The position numbers and the translations under genes are program-made. DNA of 64,000 nucleotides from the NCBI RefSeq assembly GCF_051622035.1, contig NC_135358.1, positions 19,916,001 to 19,980,000 on the forward strand, written 5' to 3'. The notes under the pieces were generated by a model, which saw nothing but the letters and a program-made list of their open reading frames with translations, was not told the DNA's origin and ran no database searches. Of this stretch, positions 40,845-52,800 are shown in pieces. Each line of letters begins with the position of its first letter. The stretch's first letter is position 1. Source of the DNA: Arctopsyche grandis. Taxonomy: Eukaryota; Arthropoda; Insecta; Trichoptera; Hydropsychidae.

Positions 40845-41040
40845 AAAATTGTAATCGCTGCCACAAAAATCGCGAATACGGAATATAACTCATGTTCTCG
40901 TTAGTACAATATTTCGCGTGGGTGTCTTTCAATTGATGGAGTTTTGGGTGCCAGATGTTCCGTGATCAAGATTTTAGTGACGTGCGATCTCGCCGCTTTT
41001 TGCGAAATAATCACCGAACCATATTGGGTATAGAGCTGCT
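40845..41040 (+). mobile_element. hAT-type MITE (family M), diverged copy
   Basis: Shares aaaatcgcgaatac, gttctcgttagta, gtgccagatgttccgtgat, gattttagtgacg and aatcaccgaaccat with the copies at 17725 and 43589. Its left end is not clear, so no target duplication can be given. Confidence 0.55.
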
Positions 41041-41929
41041 AGATTAATTGACATCCAAACCGGGACATTTAATTTCAATTATACCCCCCCCCCCCCTCCT
41101 CTCCCACAACATCCGAAGTCGTATTTGATAACTTGCTTGTAGGAATCTTTTTTTATTATAATTATTACATTTTACAAAATTTTAGGGCGCTGTGGCCTTT
41201 TAGTCTTATGAAATCAAAACAACATATGTATGTAGGTATAGATATTACAGGAATGATAAAAAAAAAGCTTGTAAACTGCGTCCAATTACACAAATTTAAT
41301 TTTCATTTTTTCCAGTTTATTATTTTAATATTGCTAAACATTGAGAAAAACCTTGATTCAGTTGTTTATAAAAAAGTAAAAGAAAATGCCTTATTTTATG
41401 TTTAATTTGAAGCTGTTATAATAATTGAAATTAAATTGCTAAAACTGAGAAAAAAATATCGTTTGTAAAGATTCATGCATTTTTTTGCAGTTTCGTAAAC
41501 TGCGAGGTTCGGTTTTATGAACAATTAGAGATCAATAAGCAGTTATCTAAAACTGGAACATTTGGCTGTCCTGGCAGAATCCTTTCGGGACGCCGAAATC
41601 AGAGGCGTGAAACCAGAACAATCCCGGAAAACTGGGACGTATAGCAACTCTTATTGTGTAGCATGTTAAGAAATTTTAATTGGAGTGTAAATTTTGGCTT
41701 TTGCCTGCGGCGGACGCTGTAAATTCTTGGGCCCTATTAGTTGTTATATAAGACGTTTAAAATCTCAGTCGTTCCAATGTAAACGAGTTTAGGATTCGTT
41801 TATGTTTTACTATACAGTTTTTATTTGATTACGTCATTTTCAGTTTAATTTGGCCATCTAATTTATACACACTGTTAATTGCATATTTTTCAAATATAAA
41901 TAAATAATAATCATTAAAAAAAAATTAAA
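41041..41929. other. Intergenic, no gene seen
   Basis: Contains a poly-C run (41083-41098) and AT-rich DNA. The open frame at 41133-41405 has no recognisable domain. The DNMT2 3'UTR should occupy the right end. Confidence 0.4.
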
Positions 41930-43311
41930 TCAAACACTGTTTATTAAAAATGAAATTAGTATGCTCACAACTCGAACATTTATACTATTTCCCAACAATC
42001 TATATTTTTGCTTATTTGTAATTGTCTCTGGAAAACCAAACGATTCAGGAAAAGACATCAATCGTGAAACCTCCTTAGGTGTGAAAAATCTTAAATTTAA
42101 TTTTTCCAACTCATCTTTGTATTCTTTGCTCTCAGAATTGAGCTTTTCACAAATATTAAATGAAGATTTGACAATATCATTATTGCTTTCTGTATATACA
42201 GAGCCAGTTCCTTCTAAAAAATGTGTATACGCTTTTGTGAAACAACACGATCTTTCCGATTCATTGTAACAAATGTCTAATACGAAAGCTCTTTTGTAAT
42301 ATTTCAGTGGCAATTTGTACAATTCTGTATCCACATCGTTATCAATTATATCGCTAATTTGAAAACATTTTGAATTTGTATCCTGAGGCAAGCTGTACAT
42401 CTGAAAATATCAATATTATATTTATATATTTTAAAGAAAATGATCATCACACATAAAAAAGCAAGAAAAATGTCGACTTACTAAACCATTTTCATTGTTG
42501 AAAGTGTTGAAAGGTTTTCTTCTTGCTAAACAATAGTACCGAAGTCTAGAATTGGGTACTCCAAATTGGTGAGGGCTCAATAAAAATTCTTTGCAATAGA
42601 ATTCACAATTTTCCAAAATATCAACAAACAAACGCCTCATATTTGATACTTCAAAACCTTTGACATTTTCTAATAGTATGAATTTTAAAGTAGAAATATC
42701 TTTCAGAACTCCAAGCAAATGTTCAAATGAATCAGTACGAACATCCTCTAAATCTTTTTGCAAACCATTTCTAGTAAATGGCTGGCAAGGTGGTGACATC
42801 AAAAGAATGTCAGGTTTCAAGCTATTTAAATATTTTGTCGTCAGCGATTGTATATTACGGTTCAACAAATTAGCTTTAGGAAAATTGTGTCGGTAAACAT
42901 TGTTAGCTACAGTATTTATATCTACTGCTGCCACAACTTCTCCTTTGAGTGATGTATCTGAAATCAGAGGATTCATTTAAATCAATAGAATAAAAATGTT
43001 AACATATATGTACATATGCCAAACTTCTAAATATTACACATTAAAAAATGATTTTGGCTGAATGATGCCTCCTTGCAAAATATAGTAGGTTTAAAAATTT
43101 ACATTTTTATTATGTGTACACTTAAAATCGTGTGACACTGAATATTTCATGTCAGGTCAGATAAACGAAAAGTAAAGGTAGAGTAGATACATATAAGCTT
43201 TTCAAATATCATAAGATATTTTGTAGAGAAAGAAACATTACCTTTAAATGCATAGTGCATTCCTCCAATACCACTGTACAGTTCTAAAATTCTGTATGAC
43301 GTTTGTTCCAT
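41930..43311 (-). CDS. Dnmt2: DNMT2 tRNA (cytosine-5) methyltransferase
   Basis: Three exons: 43311-43242, 42957-42482, 42400-41930, summing to 1017 nt, 338 residues, GT-AG with correct phases. Dnmt2/TRDMT1 methylates C38 of tRNA-Asp and related tRNAs. Motif I is RILELYSGIGGMHYAF; motif IV holds the catalytic Cys81 in SPPCQPFTRNG; motif VI is LLENVKGFE; the target-recognition region has the CFT signature of the DNMT2 family (SCCFTKAYTHFLEGTGSVY); motif X is LLGNSINVRVV. The length equals the family norm. The ATG at 43311 is preferred because the open frame upstream of it starts only with a non-ATG codon. Every key motif is present, so the gene looks functional. Confidence 0.96.
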
Positions 43312-43462
43312 TACTAAATTTAACGATGTAACCAATAATGATATTCGTTGACAGAATACCTGTCAAGATGGTAGTGACAGTTGGCGCTTACTGCATTTGT
43401 GCGCTGTGGTCTTAACACCATTTTTGCTCGCAATGTACCTAGACTTCAATTTATTCTGCAAT

Positions 43463-44315
43463 AACACTGTTCGACACGAAAAATGGTTCAGAGACGAGAT
43501 ATGAATTTTCTTATAGACCTATGCCCAGTAAATACGAATCTGGTAATAAAAAATGTTGATTGGTTCGAGATTCGGAGATATATGTATGGGTAATTGGACT
43601 ATTCGTCACATTGGGTTGGTCACAAAGACATTTTTTGCCACGAAAATCGCGAATACACAATATTTGGCACTCAAGTTCTCGTTACTATGATAGTTATCGT
43701 TAGTATGATGGACTTTTCGGCTGCCAGATGTTCCGTTATAGAGATTTTAGTGACTTTGTGACGAGTAATTTGTGACGAGTAATTTGTGACCAGTAATCAC
43801 CGAACCATATGTATGTGCTTTTTAAATCGCGCCATTTTTCTATATCTTCGTGTTGTTAGGACGATGTCTCAAAATCTGTCAATTTCCTGTTCAAAACGAA
43901 TATTGAAATCTATAGTCGGGTATTTTATCTTTCATTTATCTTTTCAGCTTTCAAATATCTCTAAGTAGTCGTACAGTTCAAATCAAAAGTCAAAAGTACG
44001 TATTTTCACTTGGAATTTTTCCCACTGTTAATACAATTTTATATTGAGTATTTTCTATTGAAAAATGTTTATTAGGATAGTGTTCTGGTCACATTCTTTT
44101 TTGTTTTCGTTTAAAAGGGTTAATTGAAAGTGTGCTGAATTTTAAATCGGTAAAATTGCGAGCTGAAAACTCGTAATAGTATTTACTCGTATTTACACAA
44201 ATCTGAATTGAATTAATAGGTATAATATATTAAATTGTCTTTATATGAGAATTAAATAAAATTCCACTTATAAAAATCATATTTCGACTATTCTTTTGGA
44301 TTAATAACAAAAATT
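43463..44315 (+). mobile_element. Foldback element (family F), copy 1, right arm lost
   Basis: From aacactgttcgacacg this matches 53834-54500 over several hundred bp (gttcagagacgagatatgaa, cgaatctggtaataaaaaat, tgcgagctgaaaactcgt). The right inverted arm seen in the other copy is absent. A family M MITE (43589-43807) is inserted in it. It starts about 150 bp upstream of the DNMT2 start codon. Confidence 0.75.
43581..43815 (+). mobile_element. hAT-type MITE (family M), nested copy
   Basis: Element 43589-43807 (219 bp) starts ggtaattggactattcg and ends caccgaacca, flanked by tatgtatg (43581-43588 and 43808-43815). The related foldback copy at 53950 has the single uninterrupted atgtatg, giving a natural empty site. 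The 15-bp gtgacgagtaattt unit is duplicated inside this copy, explaining its extra length relative to 17725. Confidence 0.82.
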
Positions 44316-44671
44316 CTATTGATAACTGGCATACATTGGTAAAGCAAACAAAAATGATTTTATTAATTAATAGTAAATCACATCAACTACATACATATTT
44401 ACATATATTGAAATCCTACATATATATGCATGTTCATGTTGTGTGGGGAAAACATTTGAATTGAAATAAAACATTAACGCCAATTGACGCTAAATTAATA
44501 CCATCAACGAGAAACCTCAATGAAAACTTAAAAAAAGATACTTAGTAATGTTACATGGGTTTTTTTTTGACTTTATAATCAAAAAACCAACGAATGACAT
44601 TTAGGTCCAAAACGCACGGTTTATTTTTCTTCCGAGCGTTTAGAATATAACTTTAAGTTTTAAGCGCGAGT

Positions 44672-45175
44672 GTATATTTTATTTTATTGTTACAATCAAT
44701 ATACACTCGTCATTACAGATCGCTCCAATGCGACGGGTGTGCGATAACGAAATACAGAATACATATACAATTAGAAATCAGAAATACAATAATAGATATA
44801 CAATCAGAATATATAGCATATAACAATTAATTATATAACAATTAATCAGAAAAAATAATCATAGAGACATCTATGGATTATTTTTTTTGTGTACAATTTT
44901 TATACATATAATAAATACGAAATTATAGAGATATCTATAGATTTCAGATTACTGTGCATAATTATCACAAATTATACACAGACAGATTTTTGTGACAACA
45001 GGAAAATGATTTAATACCAATTTTTCAGGAACCGTTTCAGCAATGATCAGATAAAATTGGCAAACTCTGATATAGAAACGATCGATTTGGAGTCACAAAA
45101 TCCCGAAATCTAACCAGCAGTTTGATGATTCGAACCTTGGTTCTCAGTTGTGCTAATTATATACGCTACCATTAT
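44672..45175 (-). mobile_element. tRNA-derived SINE (family S), copy 3
   Basis: Body shares tttattgttacaatcaata, ccaatgcgacgggtgtgcg, catctatggattt, gcagatttttgtgacaacagg type blocks and ggcaaactctgatatagaaa with the SINE at 24118. The head at about 45115-45170 has a B-box-like ggttcgaatc (minus). A small internal duplication (ataacaattaat) and an insertion with poly-T lie mid-body. Confidence 0.7.
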
Positions 45176-45179
45176 GTAC

Positions 45180-46824
45180 GTACATATGTATGTGATAAAA
45201 TGGCACATGCGTGCATATCAGACCTGCCACATCGCCATGTGTAATGTACACGGGCGGCCAAACTGCAGGGGCAGCTGTCTGAGAACCTAGGATTGGACTT
45301 CACAAAAAATCCACAGCCACTTATATTTTGACCTGTTTGACGTTACTCAATTATAGTGCTTAACTATATATTACTGAGAAAACGTTTTCGAATGGAGACG
45401 AATATTATTATTGTATTTAAAAAAATAACTCTGAAAATCACATCTCATTGAATGCTGCTACCGAGGGTTTTGTTACGTCAGTTCTCGTAGGCAAATTTCC
45501 GATGGAAACATTTATATAAGAATAACCATTCAAAAACCATTTAAAGCGACATAAAATTTAATACATAAAATATATTCAATTAACTTTTAAAAATATGTAA
45601 AGATAATAAATTTATATAAATAATTGCACTGAAATTTAATCGTTAGTATACCAATACAAACGAAGGATTAAAACATATAATTATATACAGCGAATATTGC
45701 ACGTCAAGACCTATACATACATATGTATAATACTTAACTCTATTGCGTATAACTGGACAATACGAAGGGGGCTGTACCCAAAAATTTGATTTTTAGAAAA
45801 TGCATATTGAAAAGAAAATATGTTCCTTATTTTTTTATTACGAATGTACATGATTTTCATGTTTTAATATTTTTCGTGCTTATTCGATTAACTTAACGAG
45901 TTTTGTTTGAAATTTTCACCTATAATTATAATTTGGTGCAAAATATTATTTTGCTATTCGTTGAAATAATTTTCACTTTTTCTAACAAATTTGATAAATT
46001 TTTACATTAATATTTACATTAATATTTCGTCTGTGTTCCACGACTGAGTCTGCTCCAATATTAAAAGCACTTAATTTTCGATTATCATTTCCCTTAAAAT
46101 TATTTCAATTAACTGCTATGGAAAAAATGCTATTTGGGAATGGCGGGGGAGGGGAGGGGGGCAAAGACATATCTATTATATATTTGCACACGGATGGCCG
46201 ATCCCCTTCAGGGGAGCCTGTGTCCACTTATGTACATAATATGTAAGTACATATATTAGTGCTTTTAGCACCGGAATATTTTTTCAGAACCTGGGAACCT
46301 GGGTGCTGGAAGCTTTAAACCCCGGAATCCCTGTGCTAGCACCAAAATCTGGATCTATAAAACAAAATAGGAAATGAAAAAGCATCGAAACTCTAGAGTA
46401 AAAGTACCACTTCCGGTTCAGGTAAAAGTATTTAAAAAAAAATTGTGGTTTTGGAGATAAAAAAAAGAGTGGTTTTGGAGATAATTCAATAAAGCTATAA
46501 GCACAAAATCTGTGACACAATTCAGGTCGTACATAAAATTTCGTGGAAACAAATGGACTATGACTGTTATTGTTCATCCCACTATTTTTCAATACACATA
46601 ACTCTGTTGTTTTATGTTTTTTCCTTATTATTTTTGTAAAAATAATAATTTTAAAGAAATTTCTACCAGCACCGTTATTCCGGTATTCAGAGTAGTTTCA
46701 GCAGAGGGATTCACGGTACCAGAAAACATCGGGATCCCGGGATTGGAAGCCCTAGTGTTCACGTTCTTAGTATTTAAGTATAAAAATAATGTAAAATTTA
46801 ATCTCATCTTTATTATTTCGATTA
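45180..46824. other. Intergenic between SINE and ppk A 3' end
   Basis: AT-rich DNA. At 46270-46345 and 46660-46760 there are low-copy repeat-like blocks with gggaacctgggtgctgg, ccggaatccc and gggatcccgggattgg; similar words occur at 57620-57680. No gene seen. Confidence 0.35.
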
Positions 46825-49800
46825 TCATATTTTCTTAATATTATCATTGGTAGAATCTGATGAAACATTGGTTGCTAGACCCAAATCTTCTCTATAGAAA
46901 AATCTGAAAAGAAAAAAATTCAAATAGAGTATGAAATTTTATTTATTGCGGTCAAACGTCAAAGAAATGACACATATATGTATGTATGTAAGTCTGATTT
47001 TAGACACAAACGTATGATTATGTATGTACATACATATGTTACATGATTCAATCACACTGTAATCTAAAACCCTCAAATATGCACGAATTCACCAAGTAAT
47101 GCATGATTGAACCGCTGGAATCAATAACTATAGTTCATAAACCGGGGGCGTCATTTAGGGGGGCTGGGGTGGGCAGCCACCCTCTCTAGATTTGAACGGG
47201 ACTATCCACGTTGTTTAATGTATTTTTATGAATTTGAATTAAAAATAGAATATCGAAATTCTTTAGAAAACTGTCAGGTATAAAAACGTCGATTTTTCCC
47301 AGAAAAAAAATGTTAACTCCCAAATATATTTTCTTATGTTGTTTGCTGTTGTTGTTGTCTTGCTTTGAAAGATATTTGTAAAACTCGTTTATCCTACGAA
47401 AACATTGTCGAATAGGATTGCCTTTTTATATTATTGAAAAAATGATTAAAAGAAATAGTTAAAATTCATATACACTCATTTTTTCAATATAATACACCCC
47501 CCCCCCTCTAGAAAGTTATTCTTTATTGTTTCAAAAATTTTGCCCTACCCTGGGAAAAACTGAAATGACGCCCCTGTTCATAACGACGACCTTGAATTGA
47601 CTAACTTTTATAGTTGTAATTGATATCCGATTTATATTTGAGTAGTATAGTAGTAGTCTTTGCGGTACGAAAATCTCTAAATCAAATTCCTATTGGTTGA
47701 AAAGTTTTGTCATGAGTCATGACTAAAGCCCGGACCCTGAGGGGGCTGTCTATTGTTCAAATGTTGTAAATGCATTGTTAAAGGTTTGCCGAACCTTTTT
47801 TACAAAGGATTTACAACAATTGAACAATAAACGGCACGCTTCCGGTCTTACCTCTAGTCATGATTATGAGCCTCTAGCAAACGCGAATCAGAAAATATCT
47901 GATTCTTATAGGTCATAATAACATATTAGCTCATAAATATAAATCGGGTATTTTTTTATCTATATACTGCAAACAGTCGAGAAGGTTCACGATTTTCATA
48001 TTTACAGTCTACATATATACGAGTATGTTTACTGTTTACAAATCGGATGATATGCTCAAATAAAATTCATGAAAGCTATGATATAAATTTACGTCATAAT
48101 CGTGGTTAATTTAGAACTAAGCGTAGTTAATTTAGAACTAATCGTGGTTAATTTAGAACTAATCGTTTATAATCGTCATTAATCAGACAAATTTCTGTTA
48201 TGTGATATTTGTAAAATCGCTATGGCGTGTCGATTTTACTACACCTTTAATAATAAGTCCAGCAATTACCATTTTAATGGTCGTTTTTTTCTAATAGGAG
48301 TAACTTATTGTATACATTATGTACATTATTAGGTCGGAGCGTAAAATGAGAATTGGATGGACTCAATGGAAAACTTTTATCGTATAAAATATAAAGGATC
48401 GTCAAATAAAAACTTTCATTGATTTTAAAGATTTTAAACAATGTCCTGTGCCTCCAATCAATCAATTTACCTCGGCAAAACTTTCGAAAGAGTAGTTTTT
48501 TTCATATATCTCTTTTTTGAGGATAGTTTCGATTTTATTTCTATTTAAAAAAATAACGCTCATTATTCACCTACTCAATATTATTTAAGCTGATTTCGAA
48601 GTCGCCGTTTGGCTCCAAAGTTTATTATGATTTAAATTAACACTAACTATGTAGCATTATGTGGCTGTCAAAATTTGTCAAAATTTTCACAATGTTTCTC
48701 TTGATGTGTAAGCGTCTTTAATTAATTGTTGTTTTCAAATGAAGAATAATTTTATTTATTTGATGGAAAAACCTATAATTCGAATTTAGTATTGTCAAAG
48801 TTTACGAATGGAGAAAATTTCTTTGATACAGTATAATTTTTGAATAATTGAATGATCTTCCTAATTTTTAGTACATATGTATGTATGTATAAACTAACAC
48901 TAAAAATTATCGTTTCTAAAAGAGTTGCCTAAAAATAATAATTCTATATCAATAATTAATGAATACTACTATTTACCTTTGCTGAACTTTAAAAAGCGAA
49001 TCCACCATTCCTATTAAGGAGAACGCTAGTAATATTCCAAGTATTGCAATTAAGCTTAGAAGTAAGGCTGATTTTTCCACAGGTTTCGATCGCTCGTGAG
49101 CGACGAAACGCGAATCTTTGAAGAAAATTACAGCGCGAGCCATACTTTCATCTCTGGAAAAATTCAAATTTCTCTTTGATTTCACTAGAAAGTACAATTT
49201 CCAAATAAAATGACTTTGATTGAAAATTATACCTAGTCACGTTTTCATTGTAGGCCTCGTATACTTTTCTCGTATCATAATCCGTTTGCGAAATTTCGTA
49301 ATCGTATTCCAACGAAGTGCACGATGGCAAACAGTCACAAGAGCTTGCTAACTCGTTCAAAACCTCTTCAAGTTCATTTTCGTTTGGTATATTATTGTTC
49401 AAGCTAACTTTAGATTCTCTTTGAGCCAAATCGCCTTAAAGTTTTAAATTTTTTAATATAAAATACATGTATAAATTGTATATTTGTAGAATTTAAAATA
49501 AAATATGATTTTAAAAGCATACTTCTCGCGAACATTGCACACTTAATACTTCCCGCCGAACAAACTGGTATAGAAGCATCTCCTGTGTAAATTATCAAAG
49601 TCAATATTAGAAATAGATTATTACAATAAATTGTGATATTTGATTGAATACTAACTAGGAAGTGACATTGTGACACAATCGCATAGCATCATCGTGTAAT
49701 TGGACAAACATTCCATTTCACAATTTTTCTTAGTGTATACTCTGAAATATTTTAATTTTCTTTCTTTGGAGTAGTAGCAATTCCTCCTATGGAAAAACAA

Positions 49801-52800
49801 AGTATATATAGTTGGTATCATCATCATCATCATTTACAGCCATTCGCCATCCACTGCTGGATGAAGGCCTCTCCAACACGCTTCCACTCGTCTCTGTTTT
49901 GCGCAACACTCATCCATCTCATTCCGCACATTTTCCTAATTTCGTTCACCCATCTTCCTTGCGGTCTTCCTTTTACTCTTTTGCCTTCTCTCGGGTACCA
50001 TTCAAGCACTTCTTTTGTCCACCTTTCGTCCATCCTCCTAGCTACGTGACCCGCCCATTGCCATTTCAATCTCTTCACTCTATCCACTATGTCCACTACC
50101 CTTGTCATATTTCTCACCCACGTGTTCCGCTTCCTGTCTTTCCTCGTTATGCCAAGCATACAGCGTTCCATACTTCTTTGAGTGCATTGGATTTTATTTT
50201 GCATCTTGGCGTTCAGTGTCCAAGTTTCACATCCATACGTCATCACTGGCAAAACGCATTGATCAAAGATCCTTTTCTTCAGGCAGAGTGGCATTTTTGA
50301 TTTAAAAACAGCATTCATCCGTCCAAATGCACTCCACCCCAATTTCATACGTCTCTTTATCTCTTCATTTTTACTACCAGACATGTCAATTATTTGACCT
50401 AAATATAAATAATTATTTACTACTTCTACTGGTTTATCATCTAAGGGGATGCTATCAGGCATGCAATAACTATTGAACATTAGTTTAGTCTTATCTACGT
50501 TAATTTTTAATCCTACTTTTCTACTTTCCCTGTCCAGCTGTGTTAGTCTGATAAGTAGGTCAGCTGAATCACGAGCTACTAAAACTATATCGTCTGCGAA
50601 CCGAAGGTGACTCAAAAAGCGACCATTGATGCTTACTCCGGCTGTATCCCAATCCAATTTCCTGAAAACTCCCTCAAGCACCGCATTGAATAACTTGGGC
50701 GAGATTGTATCTCCTTGTCTTACTCCTTTTCCTATGCTAAATCTATCTGTACCTGAAAAAATTTTAACTGAAGCTGTGGCATTCTTATATATTGTAGCTA
50801 ACAGTCCCACATAGGGTTCCGGCACTCCCTGTGTTTTTAGAGCGTTAAGTACTGCATTATGACTAACTGTATCGAAGGCTTTCTCATAATCGACGAAACC
50901 TAGGCACAGTGGCCGTTGATATTCGTTGGCGCGCTCGATTAGTTCGCCAACTACTTGGAGGTGGTCCATTGTGCTGAAATTTGCCCTAAACCCTGCCTGC
51001 TCTATAGGTTGGTTCTCGTCGAGGATATTCTTCAGCCTTTCTGTAATAACCTTCGTGAAGAGCTTGTAGACCGCTGAAAGTAGACTAATGGGTCGGTAGT
51101 TCTTGATATCGCTTTTGTCGCCTTTTTTGTGTATTAAAATGATAGTTGCGTTATTCCATCCTTCTGGTATAGCTTGGTTCTGGATGCATTTGCTGAAAAG
51201 CCTAGCTAAGATATTAATTAGGGGGGGGCCGCCACATTTTAGTAAGTCGATGGGAATATTATCTTCCCCTGGGGTTTTACCATTCTTTGCAGTTTTTAGC
51301 GCGGCCTCTACTTCGCTAGGCAATACTGCAGGAACCCTTTGGCCGTGTGTCGATTCCAGAGTGGGGAATTGGCCGTTGTCGTTCTCGTATAGTTTTGCAT
51401 AGAACGTGTAAACTCTGTCTATGATTTCTTCTCTATTCCTAATTATTACTCCGCTCTCTGATCTGATTGCGATCATTTGGTTTTTGCCTAAGAAAAGATC
51501 CTGTTTGCACTTTTTCAGGCTACGGTTATTCTTAATGGTATTTTCTATTAGCTTGCTGTTAAAATCCCTGACATCCCTGACTATTCTCTTCTTAATTTCC
51601 TTATTTACTAGATTGTATTCTTGCTTATTATTATCCCTATCTAAATTCCTTTTATGCTTAATTAGGTTTTTTGTTTCCGCTGAAATTTTGCTTAATTTAA
51701 TCTGTTTCCTGAAACCACCTAATTTCTTACCTGTTGAGGTTAGAACCGAACTAATTACAGTGTTCAATTCCTCGATGTCTGCTTCTGGGTTTAATTTCCC
51801 GTATCGATTTCCAAGTTCGAGTTCGAATTCCTTTTTCCTAGACCTTAGTTGAGCGAAATCTGGAGAGTTACTGCATCCTTTTATTAATTTCCTACGTTCG
51901 CAATTTATATTAATGGCCATCTTGGCACGGACTAATCTGTGATCGCTGCCTATATCTACTTTACTTAAAACACTAACGTCTTTAACGGAGTGCAGGGCAT
52001 TTGTTAGGATGAAATCGATCTCGTTTCTGTCTCCTTTAGGACTCTCCCAAGTCCACTTATTGTTGGTGTTTTTCCTGAAAAATGAATTAGTGATGAAGAG
52101 CCTGTTGTGTTCTGCGAATTCTATGAGGCGATCGCCTCTGTCGTTTCTTTGGCCGGTACCAAAATTGCCTACTGCTCTTTCTGTGTTTGCCTTTTGTCCT
52201 ATTTTTGCGTTAAAGTCGCCCATGATTATTTTAAAGTGGTGGCGGCTATTATCGTATGCGCCCTGTAGTTTTTCGTAGAAGTCTTCTATTTCCTCGTCTG
52301 GGTGGCTAGATGTGGGGGCGTACACTTGGAAGATTTGACAAGTGTACCTGCTCGAGATTCTTAATACTACATAGCATATACGTTCCGATATGTCGTTTAT
52401 TTCTATAATATTTCTTTCTATTCTCTTATTGATAAGAAACCCTACTCCTCCTATTCTACCATTTGGTAGCCCTCTCCAGTAGAGACAGTTACCACTTTTT
52501 AGGATTATTTGGTTTTCCTGTTTTCGTCTTACTTCGCTAAGTCCTACTAAATCCCATTTGATACTTTCTAGTTCATTCTCTAATGCAAGCACACTTCCTT
52601 CACTCGATAACGTTCTTACATTGTACGTGGCTAAATACAGGTTTCTATTAGCTAAGCTATCATCCATCGTCACTCTTACCTTGTTGGAGGTTTGGATATT
52701 ATTTTTCTCGCATTTATCCAAGATGTGTTGAGAAAAAGGCGGTACTTGAGAGAGATTTCCATTCAAGGAGTGAGTTCTTACCGCCATAAACTCTTCTCTG

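Noticed and set aside
43309-43335. A longer DNMT2 start, eight codons upstream
   Set aside because: The upstream frame begins with TTG, not ATG. The ATG at 43311 gives the normal family length.
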